DNA from: Pseudaquabacterium pictum
GTDB taxonomy: Bacteria > Pseudomonadota > Gammaproteobacteria > Burkholderiales > Burkholderiaceae_C
Assembly (NCBI RefSeq): GCF_005403045.1
Contig: NZ_BJCL01000001.1
Location: 310,001 to 374,000 of the forward strand
Length of the DNA stretch: 64,000 nucleotides
Reading direction: 5' to 3'
Positions 24,573-33,525 of this stretch are shown here, in pieces. Position 1 is the first letter of the stretch. Every line of letters begins with the position of its first letter. The notes beneath the pieces are model-generated. The model was given only the letters and a program-made list of their open reading frames with translations. It was not told the origin of the DNA and searched no databases. Both the position numbers and the translations under genes were made by a program.

Positions 24573-26356
24573 GCCTGCAGCGCCTGGGGTTGGCAGTGCA
24601 GACGGCGTGGCACGTCAGCGACCGGCGGCTGAATGGCGCGCTGGTCGTGTCGCTGCTGCTGCATGGGCTGCTGCTGGGCCTGGTGGTGGACGGCGACGGC
24701 ACCGGCCTGCCGGGCTTCAGCCTGCCCTGGCAGGAGCGCCGGGGCGAACTGCCGGACCTGCGGGTGGCGCTGCGGCCGGCACCGGCCGCTGCGGCCGACC
24801 CGACAGGGCCGGTGGCCGCGGACCGGGCCGTCGGGACGATCCCGGCGCCCGTCCCGGTGTTCATCCCGGAGGTCACGCCGACGCCGCCACCCGAGGCGGC
24901 CCCAGCGGCCGCCACGCCCGAGACGCCGGAGCCTGTCGCGACCGCCACAGCCGCCGCGCCACCGCCCGAGGCCGCCGGGACACCGCAGACCGCGCCGGCC
25001 GCACCGCCACCCGCCATGGCGGTGGTGGAACTGCCGGCCGAACCCGCCACAGCCCCACCGGCCACACCGGCAGCGGAACCCGCGCCGGTGGTGATCGCGA
25101 TGCCTCCGCCGCGGGACGACCTGCCCGCACTGCCGGTGGTGGCCGCCTCGGCGCCGACCTTGGCGGCATCGGCAGCGCCGGCCGCCGACACCGCGGCGCA
25201 GGCCCTGGCGGCCGCCGAGGCCCGCGCGGCCGCGGAGGCGCAGGCGCGCCAGGCCGCACGCGAGGCTGCACTGGAGGCCGCGCGCGAAGAAGCGGCGCGT
25301 GCCGAAGCCGCCAGGGTGGAAGCGGCGAAGGTCGAGGCAGCCCGGGCCGAGGCTGCGCGCCTGGAGGCAGCGCGGGCGGAGGCGACACGCGTGGAAGCTG
25401 CGCGCCAGGAAGCCGCGCGCGCCGAAGCGGCCCGGCAGGACGCTGCACGCGCCGAAGCCAGCCGGCTGGAGCGCGAGCGCGCTGCAGCCGCGCAGCAGGC
25501 CCGCGAACGGCTGGCGGCCGAACAGGCCGAGCGGCAGCGGCTGGAGGCAGAGCGCGCACGCCTGGAGGCCGAACGCACAGCCGCCGCCGCGCGCGCCGCG
25601 GCGGCCAGCCAGGCCGCGGCACGGCAGCAGGCCGAGCGTCTGGAAGCCGAACGCCTGGCGTCGCAGCGCGCTGAGGTGGCCCGGCTGGAAGCAGCCCGCA
25701 TCGAGGCCGAGCGGCTGGCCGCAGCGCAGGACACGGCGCGCGCTGCGGCGGCCATGGCGCAGGCCGCCCAGGCTGCACAAGCAGCACAAGCAGCACAAGC
25801 AGTACAACAGGCGCAATCCGCGCAGGCAGCCCAAGCAGCCCAAGCAGCCCAAGCAGCACGCGCCGCGTCGGCCGCCGAGGCCGAGGCCCGGCGCGAGGCG
25901 CGGCTGCGCGCCATCGGGCGCCAGCTGGACGAAGAAGCGGCCCGGCGCGATGCCGCGGCCGCCGCCACGGCGCTGCCATCACGCGGGCCGCCGTCGGCCA
26001 GCAGCTTGCGCCGTGGCCGCCTGTTCGGCCGCGTCGATGCCAACACCGAACTGGTGCACTATGCGGAGGCCTGGGCCCGCCGCATCCAGCTGAACCAGAA
26101 CTTCGAGCCACTGCGCGAGCTGGTGCGGCGTCGGCACACCCAGCCGATGGTGACGGTGGCCATCCGGGCCGACGGTTCGGTGGAATCGGTGCGCTTCGTC
26201 ACCTCCAGCGGCGTGCCCGAGCTGGACCAGGCGGTGCAGCGCATCGTCGAGGGCCTGGCGCCCTACCAGCCGTTCCAGCCGGCACTGGCGCGCGAGTTCG
26301 ACGTGGTCGAGATCCGCCGCACCTGGCACTTCGACGGCGCGGTGCGGCTGTACTGA
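24569..26356 (+). CDS. TolA/TonB-like energy-transducer protein with long Ala-Glu-Arg coiled coil
   Basis: The start is TTG at 24569, overlapping the antiporter stop (TTGA). The product is 595 residues. Residues 20-40 form a single N-terminal membrane segment. Residues 50-190 are Pro/Ala-rich. Residues 200-470 are an extended Ala/Glu/Arg coiled coil with EAARxEAAR-type repeats, as in TolA domain II. The C-terminal 90 residues resemble a TonB/TolA C-terminal domain ([20 protein letters not shown], then [12 protein letters not shown]). It would span the periplasm from the inner membrane. No ExbB/ExbD or TolQ/TolR genes are nearby, so its motor is unknown. A 9-base tandem repeat lies in the coiled coil. 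Confidence 0.82.
   Translation: MSLQRLGLAVQTAWHVSDRRLNGALVVSLLLHGLLLGLVVDGDGTGLPGFSLPWQERRGELPDLRVALRPAPAAAADPTGPVAADRAVGTIPAPVPVFIPEVTPTPPPEAAPAAATPETPEPVATATAAAPPPEAAGTPQTAPAAPPPAMAVVELPAEPATAPPATPAAEPAPVVIAMPPPRDDLPALPVVAASAPTLAASAAPAADTAAQALAAAEARAAAEAQARQAAREAALEAAREEAARAEAARVEAAKVEAARAEAARLEAARAEATRVEAARQEAARAEAARQDAARAEASRLERERAAAAQQARERLAAEQAERQRLEAERARLEAERTAAAARAAAASQAAARQQAERLEAERLASQRAEVARLEAARIEAERLAAAQDTARAAAAMAQAAQAAQAAQAAQAVQQAQSAQAAQAAQAAQAARAASAAEAEARREARLRAIGRQLDEEAARRDAAAAATALPSRGPPSASSLRRGRLFGRVDANTELVHYAEAWARRIQLNQNFEPLRELVRRRHTQPMVTVAIRADGSVESVRFVTSSGVPELDQAVQRIVEGLAPYQPFQPALAREFDVVEIRRTWHFDGAVRLY
25775..25855 (+). repeat. two arrays of 9-base in-frame tandem repeats
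   Basis: GCACAAGCA occurs three times in a row (25775-25801) and GCCCAAGCA three times (25829-25855), encoding Ala-Gln-Ala. The arrays use CAA for Gln although CAG dominates elsewhere. The unit is a multiple of three, so slippage would change coiled-coil length without frameshift. Confidence 0.85.
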
Positions 26357-26368
26357 GCTGGCGGCCGG

Positions 26369-27181
26369 TCAGGCGGTGAAGGCGGCCGACACCCGGCCCA
26401 GCAGGCCGAAATCCGCCCACACGCGGTCGCCGGGCGCGATGGCCAGCGGCGGCATGCAGGTGCCGGTGGTGACGAACTGGCCAGCCGCCAGGCCCAGGCC
26501 GCGCTGGCGCAGGTCGTTGACCAGCCAGGCCAGCGCCAGCCGCGGATCGCCCAGCACCGCGGCGCCGCTGCCCTCGCGCAGCAGCTGCTGCCCACCGGCC
26601 TGGTCGACGGTGGCCTGCACCGCATGGCGGCTCAGGTCCAGCGCCCGCCAGTCGGCCGCCGTGGCGGGGCCCAGCACGAACTGGTGGGCGCAGGCATCGT
26701 CGGCCAGCAGCTGTGCCTCACCGGCGGTGACGAAGTCGGTGAAGCGGGAGTCCGGCACCTCGATGCCGGTGTGCAGCGCGGCCACGGCGGTCAGCACGTC
26801 ATCCACGGTGTAGGGCTCGCCGCGTGGCGGCAGGTCCGCGCCGAACCGGAACACGAACTCCGGCTCGGCCACCCGCATGCCGTTGCCGGTGAGCGACCAG
26901 CTGGCGCCGTCCCCCGCCACGGTGGCCGCCAGTAGCCGGCCGGCCAGCGGCCCGCCGACGCCGATGTGGACCTGGCCGGCGCTGCTGGTGGCGGCGATCT
27001 TCCAGCCGGCCACGGCATCCCCAGCCACCACCGGCAGCTGCGCCTGGATCGCGTGGCCGGCGTCGGCATCGGCCGGCCGCAGCCCAGCGGGCAGGGCAGT
27101 CAGCTTGCTGCCGGCCTGGCGGTGCTGCCACAGCAGCGCGGCGGCCTGGGCGGCGGTGGCGGGCGCCATGCTGGACGCCAT
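26369..27181 (-). CDS. 2-keto-4-pentenoate hydratase/fumarylacetoacetase-like enzyme
   Basis: The product is 270 residues, starting at ATG 27181, which overlaps the SDR stop by one base. It has the pattern of the MhpD/HpcG/DmpH family: GWKIAATSSAGQVHIGVGGP near residue 58, AEPEFVFRFGADLP near residue 105 (two acidic metal ligands), GIEVPDSRF near residue 140 and the late VTTGTCMPP segment. Family members hydrate 2-hydroxypentadienoate-type dienols or decarboxylate 4-oxalocrotonate using Mg2+ or Mn2+. This would fit a meta-cleavage lower pathway, but no HpaI-type aldolase is adjacent. It is co-transcribed with an SDR and a beta-propeller lipoprotein, so its true substrate may differ. Confidence 0.82.
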   Translation of the reverse strand: MASSMAPATAAQAAALLWQHRQAGSKLTALPAGLRPADADAGHAIQAQLPVVAGDAVAGWKIAATSSAGQVHIGVGGPLAGRLLAATVAGDGASWSLTGNGMRVAEPEFVFRFGADLPPRGEPYTVDDVLTAVAALHTGIEVPDSRFTDFVTAGEAQLLADDACAHQFVLGPATAADWRALDLSRHAVQATVDQAGGQQLLREGSGAAVLGDPRLALAWLVNDLRQRGLGLAAGQFVTTGTCMPPLAIAPGDRVWADFGLLGRVSAAFTA

Positions 27182-27933
27182 CAGCGCGCCACCATGCCGC
27201 CGTCCACCGCCAGCGCCTGGCCGGTGACGAAACTGGCTGCCGGCGAGCACAGCCAGACCGCGGTGGCGGCGATCTCGGCCGGTTCGGCGATGCGGCCCAT
27301 TGGATGCAGGTTGTCGATGAAGGCGGCGCGCTCGGGCCGCTGCGCCACGGCGCGTTCGGTCATCGCCGTGCGCACCACGCCCGGGCAGACGGCGTTGACG
27401 CGGATGTTGCGCTTGGCATATTCCAGCGCCGCGGCCTTGGTCAGGCCCACCACGCCGTGCTTGCTGGCGGTGTAGGCCGGCATTGTGGCCGCACCCACCA
27501 GGCCGGCCACCGAGGCGGTGTTGACGATGGCGCCGCCATCGCCCTGGGCCAGCATCTGGCGGATCTGGTGCTTCATGCACAGGAACACGCCGCGCAGGTT
27601 GACGGCGATGGTGCGGTCGAACAGGTCCTCATCGGCATCGGCCGTGGCCACGCCTTCCAGCTCGACGCCGGCGTTGTTGAACGCCGCATCCAGCCGACCG
27701 AACTGGGCCACCGCCGCGGCCACCATGGCCTGCACGCTGGCGCTGTCGGTCACGTCGACCTGCACGCCCACCGCCTGGGCACCGGCAGCCCGGGCGGCTG
27801 CCGCCGCGGCTTCAGCGCCTGCGCCGTCCAGATCGGCTGCCACCACCCGCGCGCCGGCCTGCGCAAAGGCCAGCACCGCCGCACCGCCAATGCCACCGGC
27901 CGCGCCGGTGACGATCACCACCGGGCCGGCCAT
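27181..27933 (-). CDS. short-chain dehydrogenase/reductase (SDR)
   Basis: The product is 250 residues, classical SDR size. The cofactor motif TGAAGGIG is at about residue 10, NNAG near residue 88, the catalytic serine in NTASVAG near residue 139 and YTASKHG (Tyr and Lys of the triad) near residue 153. The acidic residue after beta-2 (AADLDG) favours NAD(H). It should oxidise a secondary alcohol or reduce a ketone in the cytoplasm. The genes on both sides overlap it by one to three bases, giving a tight minus-strand operon: beta-propeller lipoprotein, SDR, hydratase. The substrate is not evident. Confidence 0.92.
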   Translation of the reverse strand: MAGPVVIVTGAAGGIGGAAVLAFAQAGARVVAADLDGAGAEAAAAAARAAGAQAVGVQVDVTDSASVQAMVAAAVAQFGRLDAAFNNAGVELEGVATADADEDLFDRTIAVNLRGVFLCMKHQIRQMLAQGDGGAIVNTASVAGLVGAATMPAYTASKHGVVGLTKAAALEYAKRNIRVNAVCPGVVRTAMTERAVAQRPERAAFIDNLHPMGRIAEPAEIAATAVWLCSPAASFVTGQALAVDGGMVAR

Positions 27934-29591
27934 CAGCGCACCGGCTTGATGCGGTAGAGGCCATTGTTGCGGTCGGCGCTCAGGTAGATGCTGCCATCCG
28001 CCCCCACGGCCACGCCGGTGGGCACGTAGGGCGGCGGCAGGCCGGGGCCGGCGCTCAGGCCGATGGGCAGGTTCTCGGCGATGGTGCGGCGCTGGTTGGC
28101 GGCCAGGTCCAGCTCGGTCAGCCGGCCGGCGGCGGCTTCAGCGACCACCAGCGTGCCCCAGGGGGTGAAGGCCAGGCCCTCGGGCAGGGCCAGGCCGGTG
28201 GCCACCTGGGTCTTGGCGCCGGTCTTGGGATCGATGCGCTGGATGCTGCCGGCTGCCTCGGTCACATACAGCTGGCCATCGGGCCCCAGCACCATCTGCA
28301 CCGGGCCGCCCAGGCCGCTGGCCAGCGGCGTGCGGTCGACGAAGTTGGCGCCGCTGGCGCGGGTGATGCTGCCGGTGGCGATCTCGGCCACCAGCAGGCT
28401 GCCGTCGTCCATCGGGATGGCGTCGTACGGCGCCTTGAAGCCATGCAGCATGGCCATGGTCTTGCCGCTGGCGCGGTCGATCAGCTGCACCGTGCCGGTG
28501 AACCACGACGACAAGGCCATGGTCTTGCTGCCCAGCCCCACGGCGAACGGGTATTCCATGTCGCCGTCGACGGCGTGCATGCGCTTGACATCGGTCACCG
28601 CGCCGCTGCCCAGGTCGACCTTGCGCAAGGTGAAGATGTCGGCCACCCACAGGCTGTTGCCGTCCACCTTGATGCCACCGGGCACCGCCAGCGCGCCGCG
28701 GGTGAGCTGGCGCACCGCGCCGGTGGCCGGGTTGACGGCCTGGATGCCGTTGTCGGCCATGTTCGACACGTAGACCGTGCCGTCGGGCGCGATGGCCAGG
28801 TTGTCCAGGGCACTCGACAACCTGGCCACGGTCTGGCGGGCGCCGCTGTCCAGCGCCACCTTGGACAGCTCGCCGGTGGCGGTGTCGATCACCCAGACAT
28901 TGCCCTTGCCGTCCAGGTTGGCCGCGGCCGGCGTCTCGAAGCTGGCGCTGATCACGCTGACCGCGCCGTCCTTGGGATCGACCCGCACCACGCTGCGCTT
29001 GAACCACAGCGGGCCGTAGATCATGCCGTCGGGGCCGACTTCGAAGCCGTTCAGGCCACCCAGGTCCTTGGCGATCAGGCGTGGCGGCTGGGCGCCGCTC
29101 GGGTCCAGCTCCCACAGCGCATCGCCCAGGAACACCTGGGTGGCGTAGAGCTTGCCGTTGCGCGGGTCGAAGTTCAGCGAATTGAGGCCCGGCAGACCCG
29201 AGGCGATGACCCGCGCTGGCTGCTGGTCGTTGTCGCGGATGCGCACCGATCCCTGCAAGTAGTTGGTCCAGGCCATGGCGCCGTTCGGGGCGATGGCGAT
29301 GTCGTCGGCCTGGCCATCGGGCCCGCCGACCAGGATCTTGGCCGCGCCGGTGTTGCGGTCGACCTCCCAGATCGCATTGCCCACCACGCTGCCGGCCAGC
29401 AGCCGGCCCTGCTTGTCGACCGCCAGGCCATGCACGCCGGTGAAGCTGGACGGCGCCACCAATGGCTGCGGCGCAGCCCAACTGGCCGGCTTGCCGGGGC
29501 CCATGCCGGCACAGGCCGACAGCAGCAGGGCGGTGGCGGCGGCCAGGGTGGTGAGCAGGCGGCGCGGCGCAGGGGAGGTGGGCAGCGGCAT
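27933..29591 (-). CDS. beta-propeller lipoprotein (SMP-30/Vgb-like)
   Basis: The product is 552 residues. A lipoprotein signal ends LLLSAC with the lipidated cysteine at residue 27. The mature part is built of recurring blades of about 40-45 residues, such as GLAVDKQGRLLAGSVVGNAI, NLAIAPDGTVYVSNMADNGI and the C-terminal GVAVGADGSIYLSADRNNGL. This is the NHL/SMP-30/streptogramin-lyase-like pattern, probably two propellers. An activity such as lactonase, or a purely binding role, is possible. It would sit on the periplasmic side of a membrane, unlike its cytosolic SDR and hydratase partners. It is the first gene of that operon and faces the thioesterase gene across a 206-base gap containing an inverted repeat. 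Confidence 0.8.
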   Translation of the reverse strand: MPLPTSPAPRRLLTTLAAATALLLSACAGMGPGKPASWAAPQPLVAPSSFTGVHGLAVDKQGRLLAGSVVGNAIWEVDRNTGAAKILVGGPDGQADDIAIAPNGAMAWTNYLQGSVRIRDNDQQPARVIASGLPGLNSLNFDPRNGKLYATQVFLGDALWELDPSGAQPPRLIAKDLGGLNGFEVGPDGMIYGPLWFKRSVVRVDPKDGAVSVISASFETPAAANLDGKGNVWVIDTATGELSKVALDSGARQTVARLSSALDNLAIAPDGTVYVSNMADNGIQAVNPATGAVRQLTRGALAVPGGIKVDGNSLWVADIFTLRKVDLGSGAVTDVKRMHAVDGDMEYPFAVGLGSKTMALSSWFTGTVQLIDRASGKTMAMLHGFKAPYDAIPMDDGSLLVAEIATGSITRASGANFVDRTPLASGLGGPVQMVLGPDGQLYVTEAAGSIQRIDPKTGAKTQVATGLALPEGLAFTPWGTLVVAEAAAGRLTELDLAANQRRTIAENLPIGLSAGPGLPPPYVPTGVAVGADGSIYLSADRNNGLYRIKPVR

Positions 29592-29710
29592 GGCGGTCTC
29601 CTTCAGGCTTGTTGGTGTTGGGACCGGTCACTCTAGGCGGCCCGCCGGGCGGCTGGTGTCGCCGCCTTGACCTGCGGGCCCGGCATCCGGGCAAACCCTG
29701 GCTGATCGGT

Positions 29711-29746
29711 TTGGCCAATGACAAAGTGCGGCTTGGCCATTGGCCA
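29711..29746. promoter_or_regulatory. TTGGCCA operator-like repeats in divergent promoter region
   Basis: TTGGCCA occurs three times (29711-29717, 29733-29739, 29740-29746). TGGCCAATG (29712-29720) is the exact complement of CATTGGCCA (29738-29746), giving a 9-bp inverted repeat with a 17-base spacer. It lies 52 bases before the thioesterase ATG and could control both this operon and the lipoprotein operon. The binding regulator is unknown. Confidence 0.5.
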
Positions 29747-29797
29747 GGCGCCGGCACGCGCCGATGCTGCACCCTCTCGCGCTGATCCACCGCCCCG

Positions 29798-30232
29798 ATG
29801 CCGCTGCCCGAACCCACCCCCGCCCCGTACGACGGCCGTGCACGGGTGATCCCGTTCCTGGTGATGATCGGCGCCCGCATCACGCATGAGGCCGACGGCG
29901 TGGCCGTGGTGCAGCTGGCGCTGCGGCCCGACCTGCTGAACAACCACGGCGGCGGCCACGGCGGCGTGGTGATGAGCCTGCTCGACAGCGCCATGGCCAA
30001 TGCCGCGCTCAGCCGCGTCGACTACCTGCGCGAGGTGGTCACCATCGACATGCACATCGCCTTCATGAAGCCGGCGGTGGGCGACCTGACCGCCACCGGC
30101 CGCGCCACCGGCGGCGGCAAGAGCGTGTGCTTCTGCGAGGCCGAGATCACCGATGCCGAAGGCACGGTGACGGCCAAGGCCATGGGCACCTTCCGCTACC
30201 GCACGCCGGGCCCGTCCAAGGCCGGTGAGTGA
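29798..30232 (+). CDS. PaaI-family hot-dog thioesterase
   Basis: The product is 144 residues. The signature NNHGGGHGGVVMSLLDSAMA near residue 48 contains the conserved HGG and a catalytic aspartate. The later TIDMHIAFMKPAVGDLTATG is typical of the family. It should hydrolyse acyl-CoA thioesters and may release CoA from dead-end intermediates. It is the first plus-strand gene of the catabolic island, followed 31 bases later by an SCP2-type thiolase, and probably opens that operon. The TTGGCCA repeats just upstream are its likely control region. Confidence 0.88.
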   Translation: MPLPEPTPAPYDGRARVIPFLVMIGARITHEADGVAVVQLALRPDLLNNHGGGHGGVVMSLLDSAMANAALSRVDYLREVVTIDMHIAFMKPAVGDLTATGRATGGGKSVCFCEAEITDAEGTVTAKAMGTFRYRTPGPSKAGE

Positions 30233-30263
30233 TGGACCAACCGCAACCCGACAGGAGACCGCG

Positions 30264-31454
30264 ATGACACAGGCCGTGCATGTGGTGGGCGTGGGCATGA
30301 TCCCGTTCACCAAACCCGGGGCCAGCGAGGCCTATGACGTGATGGGCAGCCGCGCCGCCAAGCTGGCGCTGGACGATGCCCGCATCGACTACGCGCTGGT
30401 GCAGCAGGCCTACGTGGGCTATGTGTTCGGCGACAGCACGGCTGGCCAGGCGGCGATCTACGGCGTCGGGCTGTCGGGCATCCCGGTGGTCAATGTCAAC
30501 AACAACTGCGCCACCGGCAGCACTGCCTTGTGGCTGGCGCGGCAGGCGGTGGCCTCGGGCATGGTCGACTGCGTGCTGGCGCTGGGCTTCGAGCAGATGG
30601 TGCCCGGGCCGCTGAAGGGCGTGTGGGCCGATCGGCCGTCGCCGCTGGGCCGCTTCATCGACACGCTGGAGGCCCACCAGGGCTTCGACCCCGCGGTGCC
30701 GCGGGCGGCGCAGTTCTTCGGTGGCGCGGCGCGCGACTACATCGCCGAGCACGGCATCGCGCCCAGCACCTTCGCCCGCATCTCGGTGAAGGCGCGCCAG
30801 CATGCGGCGCGCAACCCGCTGGCGGTGTTCCGCCAGACGGTGACGCTGGACGAGGTGCTGGCCTCGCCCAGCGTGTTCGACCCGCTGACCCGCCTGCAGT
30901 GCTGCCCGCCCACCTGCGGCGCCGCCGCCGCGGTGGTGTGCAGCGCCGACTTCGCCCGCCGGCATGGGCTGGATGGCCGGGTGCGCATCGCCGCCCAGGC
31001 GATGACCACCGACGGCCCGTCCACCTTCGGCAGCAACGATGTGCGCAAGCTGGTGGGCGCCGACATGGCGCGCGCGGCATCGGCCAAGGTGTATGCCGAG
31101 GCCGGCATCGGCCCCGAGGATGTGGACGTGGTGGAACTGCACGACTGCTTCACCGCCAACGAGCTGATCACCTACGAGAGCCTGGGCCTGACGCCCGAGG
31201 GCACGGCCGAGCAATTCATCCTGGATGGCGACAACACCTACGGCGGCCGGGTGGTCACCAACCCGTCGGGCGGGCTGCTCAGCAAGGGCCACCCGCTGGG
31301 CGCCACCGGCCTGGCCCAGTGCGCCGAACTGACCTGGCAGCTGCGTGGCCAGGCCCAGCAGCGCCAGGTGGAAGGTGCCCGGCTGGCGCTGCAGCACAAC
31401 CTGGGCCTGGGCGGCGCCTGCGTCGTCACCCTCTACGAGAAGGTGGGCGCATGA
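30264..31454 (+). CDS. SCP2-type thiolase/lipid-transfer protein
   Basis: ATG 30264 follows AGGAGA. The product is 396 residues. The nucleophile is in NNNCATGS (Cys82), the histidine in LSKGHPLGATG near residue 340, and the C-terminal HNLGLGGACV carries the histidine that replaces the second cysteine in SCP2-type thiolases. Such enzymes cleave 3-keto-acyl-CoAs, often branched or sterol side chains. Its TGA overlaps the ATG of the first half-hydratase (ATGA), so they are coupled. Within this operon it is the candidate for the last, thiolytic step. Confidence 0.88.
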   Translation: MTQAVHVVGVGMIPFTKPGASEAYDVMGSRAAKLALDDARIDYALVQQAYVGYVFGDSTAGQAAIYGVGLSGIPVVNVNNNCATGSTALWLARQAVASGMVDCVLALGFEQMVPGPLKGVWADRPSPLGRFIDTLEAHQGFDPAVPRAAQFFGGAARDYIAEHGIAPSTFARISVKARQHAARNPLAVFRQTVTLDEVLASPSVFDPLTRLQCCPPTCGAAAAVVCSADFARRHGLDGRVRIAAQAMTTDGPSTFGSNDVRKLVGADMARAASAKVYAEAGIGPEDVDVVELHDCFTANELITYESLGLTPEGTAEQFILDGDNTYGGRVVTNPSGGLLSKGHPLGATGLAQCAELTWQLRGQAQQRQVEGARLALQHNLGLGGACVVTLYEKVGA

Positions 31455-31894
31455 TCGACACCCGCCACATCGGCCACACCTTCCCGCCGTTCAGCGTGGA
31501 CGTGGAGAAGGACCGGCTGAAGTTCTTCGCCAAGGCCATCGGCCAGACCGACCCGGTCTACACCGACGATGCCGCCGCCAGGGCCGCCGGCCACCCGGCG
31601 CTGCCGGTGCCGCCCACCTTCCTGTTCTGCCTGGAGATGGACGCGCCCAACCCCGGCGCCATCCGTGACCTGCTGGACCTGCCGGTGCCCAAGGTGCTGC
31701 ACGGCGAGCAGCGCTTCAGCTACCACGCCATGGCCTTTGCCGGCGACACGCTGACCTTTGCGCAGCGCATCGCCGACATCTATGCCAAGAAGGGCGGGCT
31801 GCTGGAGTTCGTGGTGCGCGAGACCCGCGTCACCAACCAGCATGGTCAACACATCGCCGACTTGCACGGCATCACGGTGGTGAGACATGGTTGA
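31451..31894 (+). CDS. MaoC-like dehydratase subunit (FAS1-type N-terminal hot-dog)
   Basis: The product is 147 residues. It matches the N-terminal MaoC-like dehydratase domain (PF13452): VEKDRLKFFAKAIGQTDPVY, ALPVPPTFLFCLEM and HGEQRFSYHAMAFAGDTLTF. This half usually lacks the catalytic Asp/His pair and pairs with an active MaoC subunit, as ChsH2 pairs with ChsH1 in steroid degradation. The next gene overlaps by eight bases and supplies that active half, so a heteromeric enoyl-CoA hydratase for bulky substrates is likely. Unlike ChsH2 there is no fused DUF35 domain; a separate DUF35 gene lies at 36826. Confidence 0.85.
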   Translation: MIDTRHIGHTFPPFSVDVEKDRLKFFAKAIGQTDPVYTDDAAARAAGHPALPVPPTFLFCLEMDAPNPGAIRDLLDLPVPKVLHGEQRFSYHAMAFAGDTLTFAQRIADIYAKKGGLLEFVVRETRVTNQHGQHIADLHGITVVRHG

Positions 31895-32300
31895 ACTGTC
31901 GCAACTGAAAGCCGGTGACGCGCTGCCCGCCTTCACCACCCCGCCTGTGACCCGGCTGACGCTGGCGCTGTACTGCGGTGCCTCGGGCGACCACAACCCG
32001 ATGCATGTGGACACCGACTACGCGAAGGCCGGTGGCTCGCCCGACGTGTTTGCCCACGGCATGCTGAGCATGGGCTACCTGGGCAGGCTGCTGACCAACT
32101 GGGTGCCGCAGCGCCGCATCCGCGAATACGGTGTGCGCTTCGTCGCCATCACCCAGGTGGGCGAGGCCATCACCTGCAGCGGCACGGTGACCGAACTGTT
32201 CGAGGTCAACGGCGAGCGCCGCGCCCGCCTGGCCCTGCAGACCACCAACCAGCACGGCCACGTCAAGCTGACCGGCGATGCCGTGATCGCCATCGCCTGA
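31887..32300 (+). CDS. MaoC-like dehydratase, catalytic subunit
   Basis: The product is 137 residues. It carries the R-hydratase motif ASGDHNPMHVDTDYAKAGGS near residue 32, with the catalytic Asp and His of the overhanging segment, then FAHGMLSMGYLGRLL. The reaction expected is reversible hydration of a trans-2-enoyl-CoA. It overlaps the preceding half-hydratase by eight bases. The pair together equal the length of a double hot-dog hydratase, so they should act as one enzyme. The acyl-CoA dehydrogenase that would supply the enoyl-CoA starts 24 bases downstream. Confidence 0.9.
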   Translation: MVELSQLKAGDALPAFTTPPVTRLTLALYCGASGDHNPMHVDTDYAKAGGSPDVFAHGMLSMGYLGRLLTNWVPQRRIREYGVRFVAITQVGEAITCSGTVTELFEVNGERRARLALQTTNQHGHVKLTGDAVIAIA

Positions 32301-32323
32301 ACACTTCCAAGAAGGACACGACC

Positions 32324-33490
32324 ATGATCACCAATCCCACCCCCGCCTGGATGGACAGCGACCTGGAGATGCTGGCCGACACCGGCAACAAGTTCTTCGA
32401 CCGCGAATGCCTGCCCAACGACGCCCGCTGGCGCGAACAGCGCCGCGCCGACCGCGACCTGTGGACCAAGGCCGGCGCCGCCGGCCTGCTGTGCGCCAGC
32501 ATCCCGGAGGCGTACGGCGGCGGCGGCGGCGACTTCCGCCACGAGGTGGTGCTGACCCAGAGCCATGCCTACAAGATGGCCGGCGGCTTCAGCAACAGCG
32601 TGCACTCGGCCATCGTGGCCCACTACATCCTGCGTTACGCCACCGAGTGGCAGAAGAAGAAGTGGCTGCCGAAGATGGCCAGCGGCGAGATGGTGGCCGC
32701 CATCGCCATGACCGAGCCCGGCGCCGGCACCGACCTGCAGGCCATCCGCACCAGCGCGAAGAAGGACGGTGACTTCTACGTCATCAACGGCGCCAAGACC
32801 TTCATCACCAACGGCTACCACGCCAACCTGATCTGCATCGTGGCCCGCACCGGGGCCGAGCAGGGCGGCAAGGGCATCAGCCTGATCATGGCCGAGGTGG
32901 ACGGTCTGGAAGGCTTCCGCCGCGGCAAGCTGCTGGACAAGGTGGGCCAGCACACCATCGACACCGCCGAGCTGTTCTTCGACGACATGCGGGTGCCGGT
33001 GAGCAACCTGCTGGGCACCGAGGAGGGCCGCGGCTTCGTGCAGCTGATGGAGCAGCTGCCGCGTGAACGGCTGATCATCGGCATCGGCGGCGTGGCCACG
33101 ATGCAGCGCGCCATCGACGAGACGCTGGCCTATGTGCAGCAGCGCCAGGTCTTCGGCAAGCCGCTGATGGCGATGCAGAACACCCGTTTCAAGCTGGCCG
33201 AATGCCAGACCAAGCTGACGATTGCCCGCAGCTTCATCAACGACTGCATCCAGCGCAGCCTGGACGACACGCTGGACGTGGCCACCGCGTCGATGAGCAA
33301 GTGGTGGGTCAGCGAGATGGTCGGCCAGGTGGTCGACGAATGCGTGCAGCTGCACGGCGGCTACGGCTACATGAACGACTACCCGATCGCCCGGCTGTAT
33401 GCCGACACCCGCGTGGGCAGAATCTACGGCGGCAGCAACGAGGTGATGAAGGAACTGATCGCCCGCCAGATGGACAGCGCCAAGCGCTGA
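32324..33490 (+). CDS. acyl-CoA dehydrogenase, LCAD-like
   Basis: The product is 388 residues, full length. The C-terminal half follows mammalian long-chain acyl-CoA dehydrogenase: a helix-G segment EQLPRERLIIGIGG with the candidate catalytic Glu, then ECVQLHGGYGYMNDYPIARL and IYGGSNEVMKELIARQ. The last motif has Gly where MCAD-type enzymes carry the catalytic Glu, which agrees with an LCAD/IVD-type active site. It should form a 2-enoyl-CoA with FAD and pass electrons to ETF. LCAD-type enzymes tolerate long and branched chains. It is in one operon with the split hydratase and the SDR downstream (35 bases). Confidence 0.92.
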   Translation: MITNPTPAWMDSDLEMLADTGNKFFDRECLPNDARWREQRRADRDLWTKAGAAGLLCASIPEAYGGGGGDFRHEVVLTQSHAYKMAGGFSNSVHSAIVAHYILRYATEWQKKKWLPKMASGEMVAAIAMTEPGAGTDLQAIRTSAKKDGDFYVINGAKTFITNGYHANLICIVARTGAEQGGKGISLIMAEVDGLEGFRRGKLLDKVGQHTIDTAELFFDDMRVPVSNLLGTEEGRGFVQLMEQLPRERLIIGIGGVATMQRAIDETLAYVQQRQVFGKPLMAMQNTRFKLAECQTKLTIARSFINDCIQRSLDDTLDVATASMSKWWVSEMVGQVVDECVQLHGGYGYMNDYPIARLYADTRVGRIYGGSNEVMKELIARQMDSAKR

Positions 33491-33525
33491 CCCTGCAACC
33501 CCATTCGCAACTGAGGAGAACAACC

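Noticed and set aside
25775-25855. Short repeats as a possible CRISPR array
   Set aside because: Units are 9 bases with no spacers and lie in frame inside a coiled-coil coding region.
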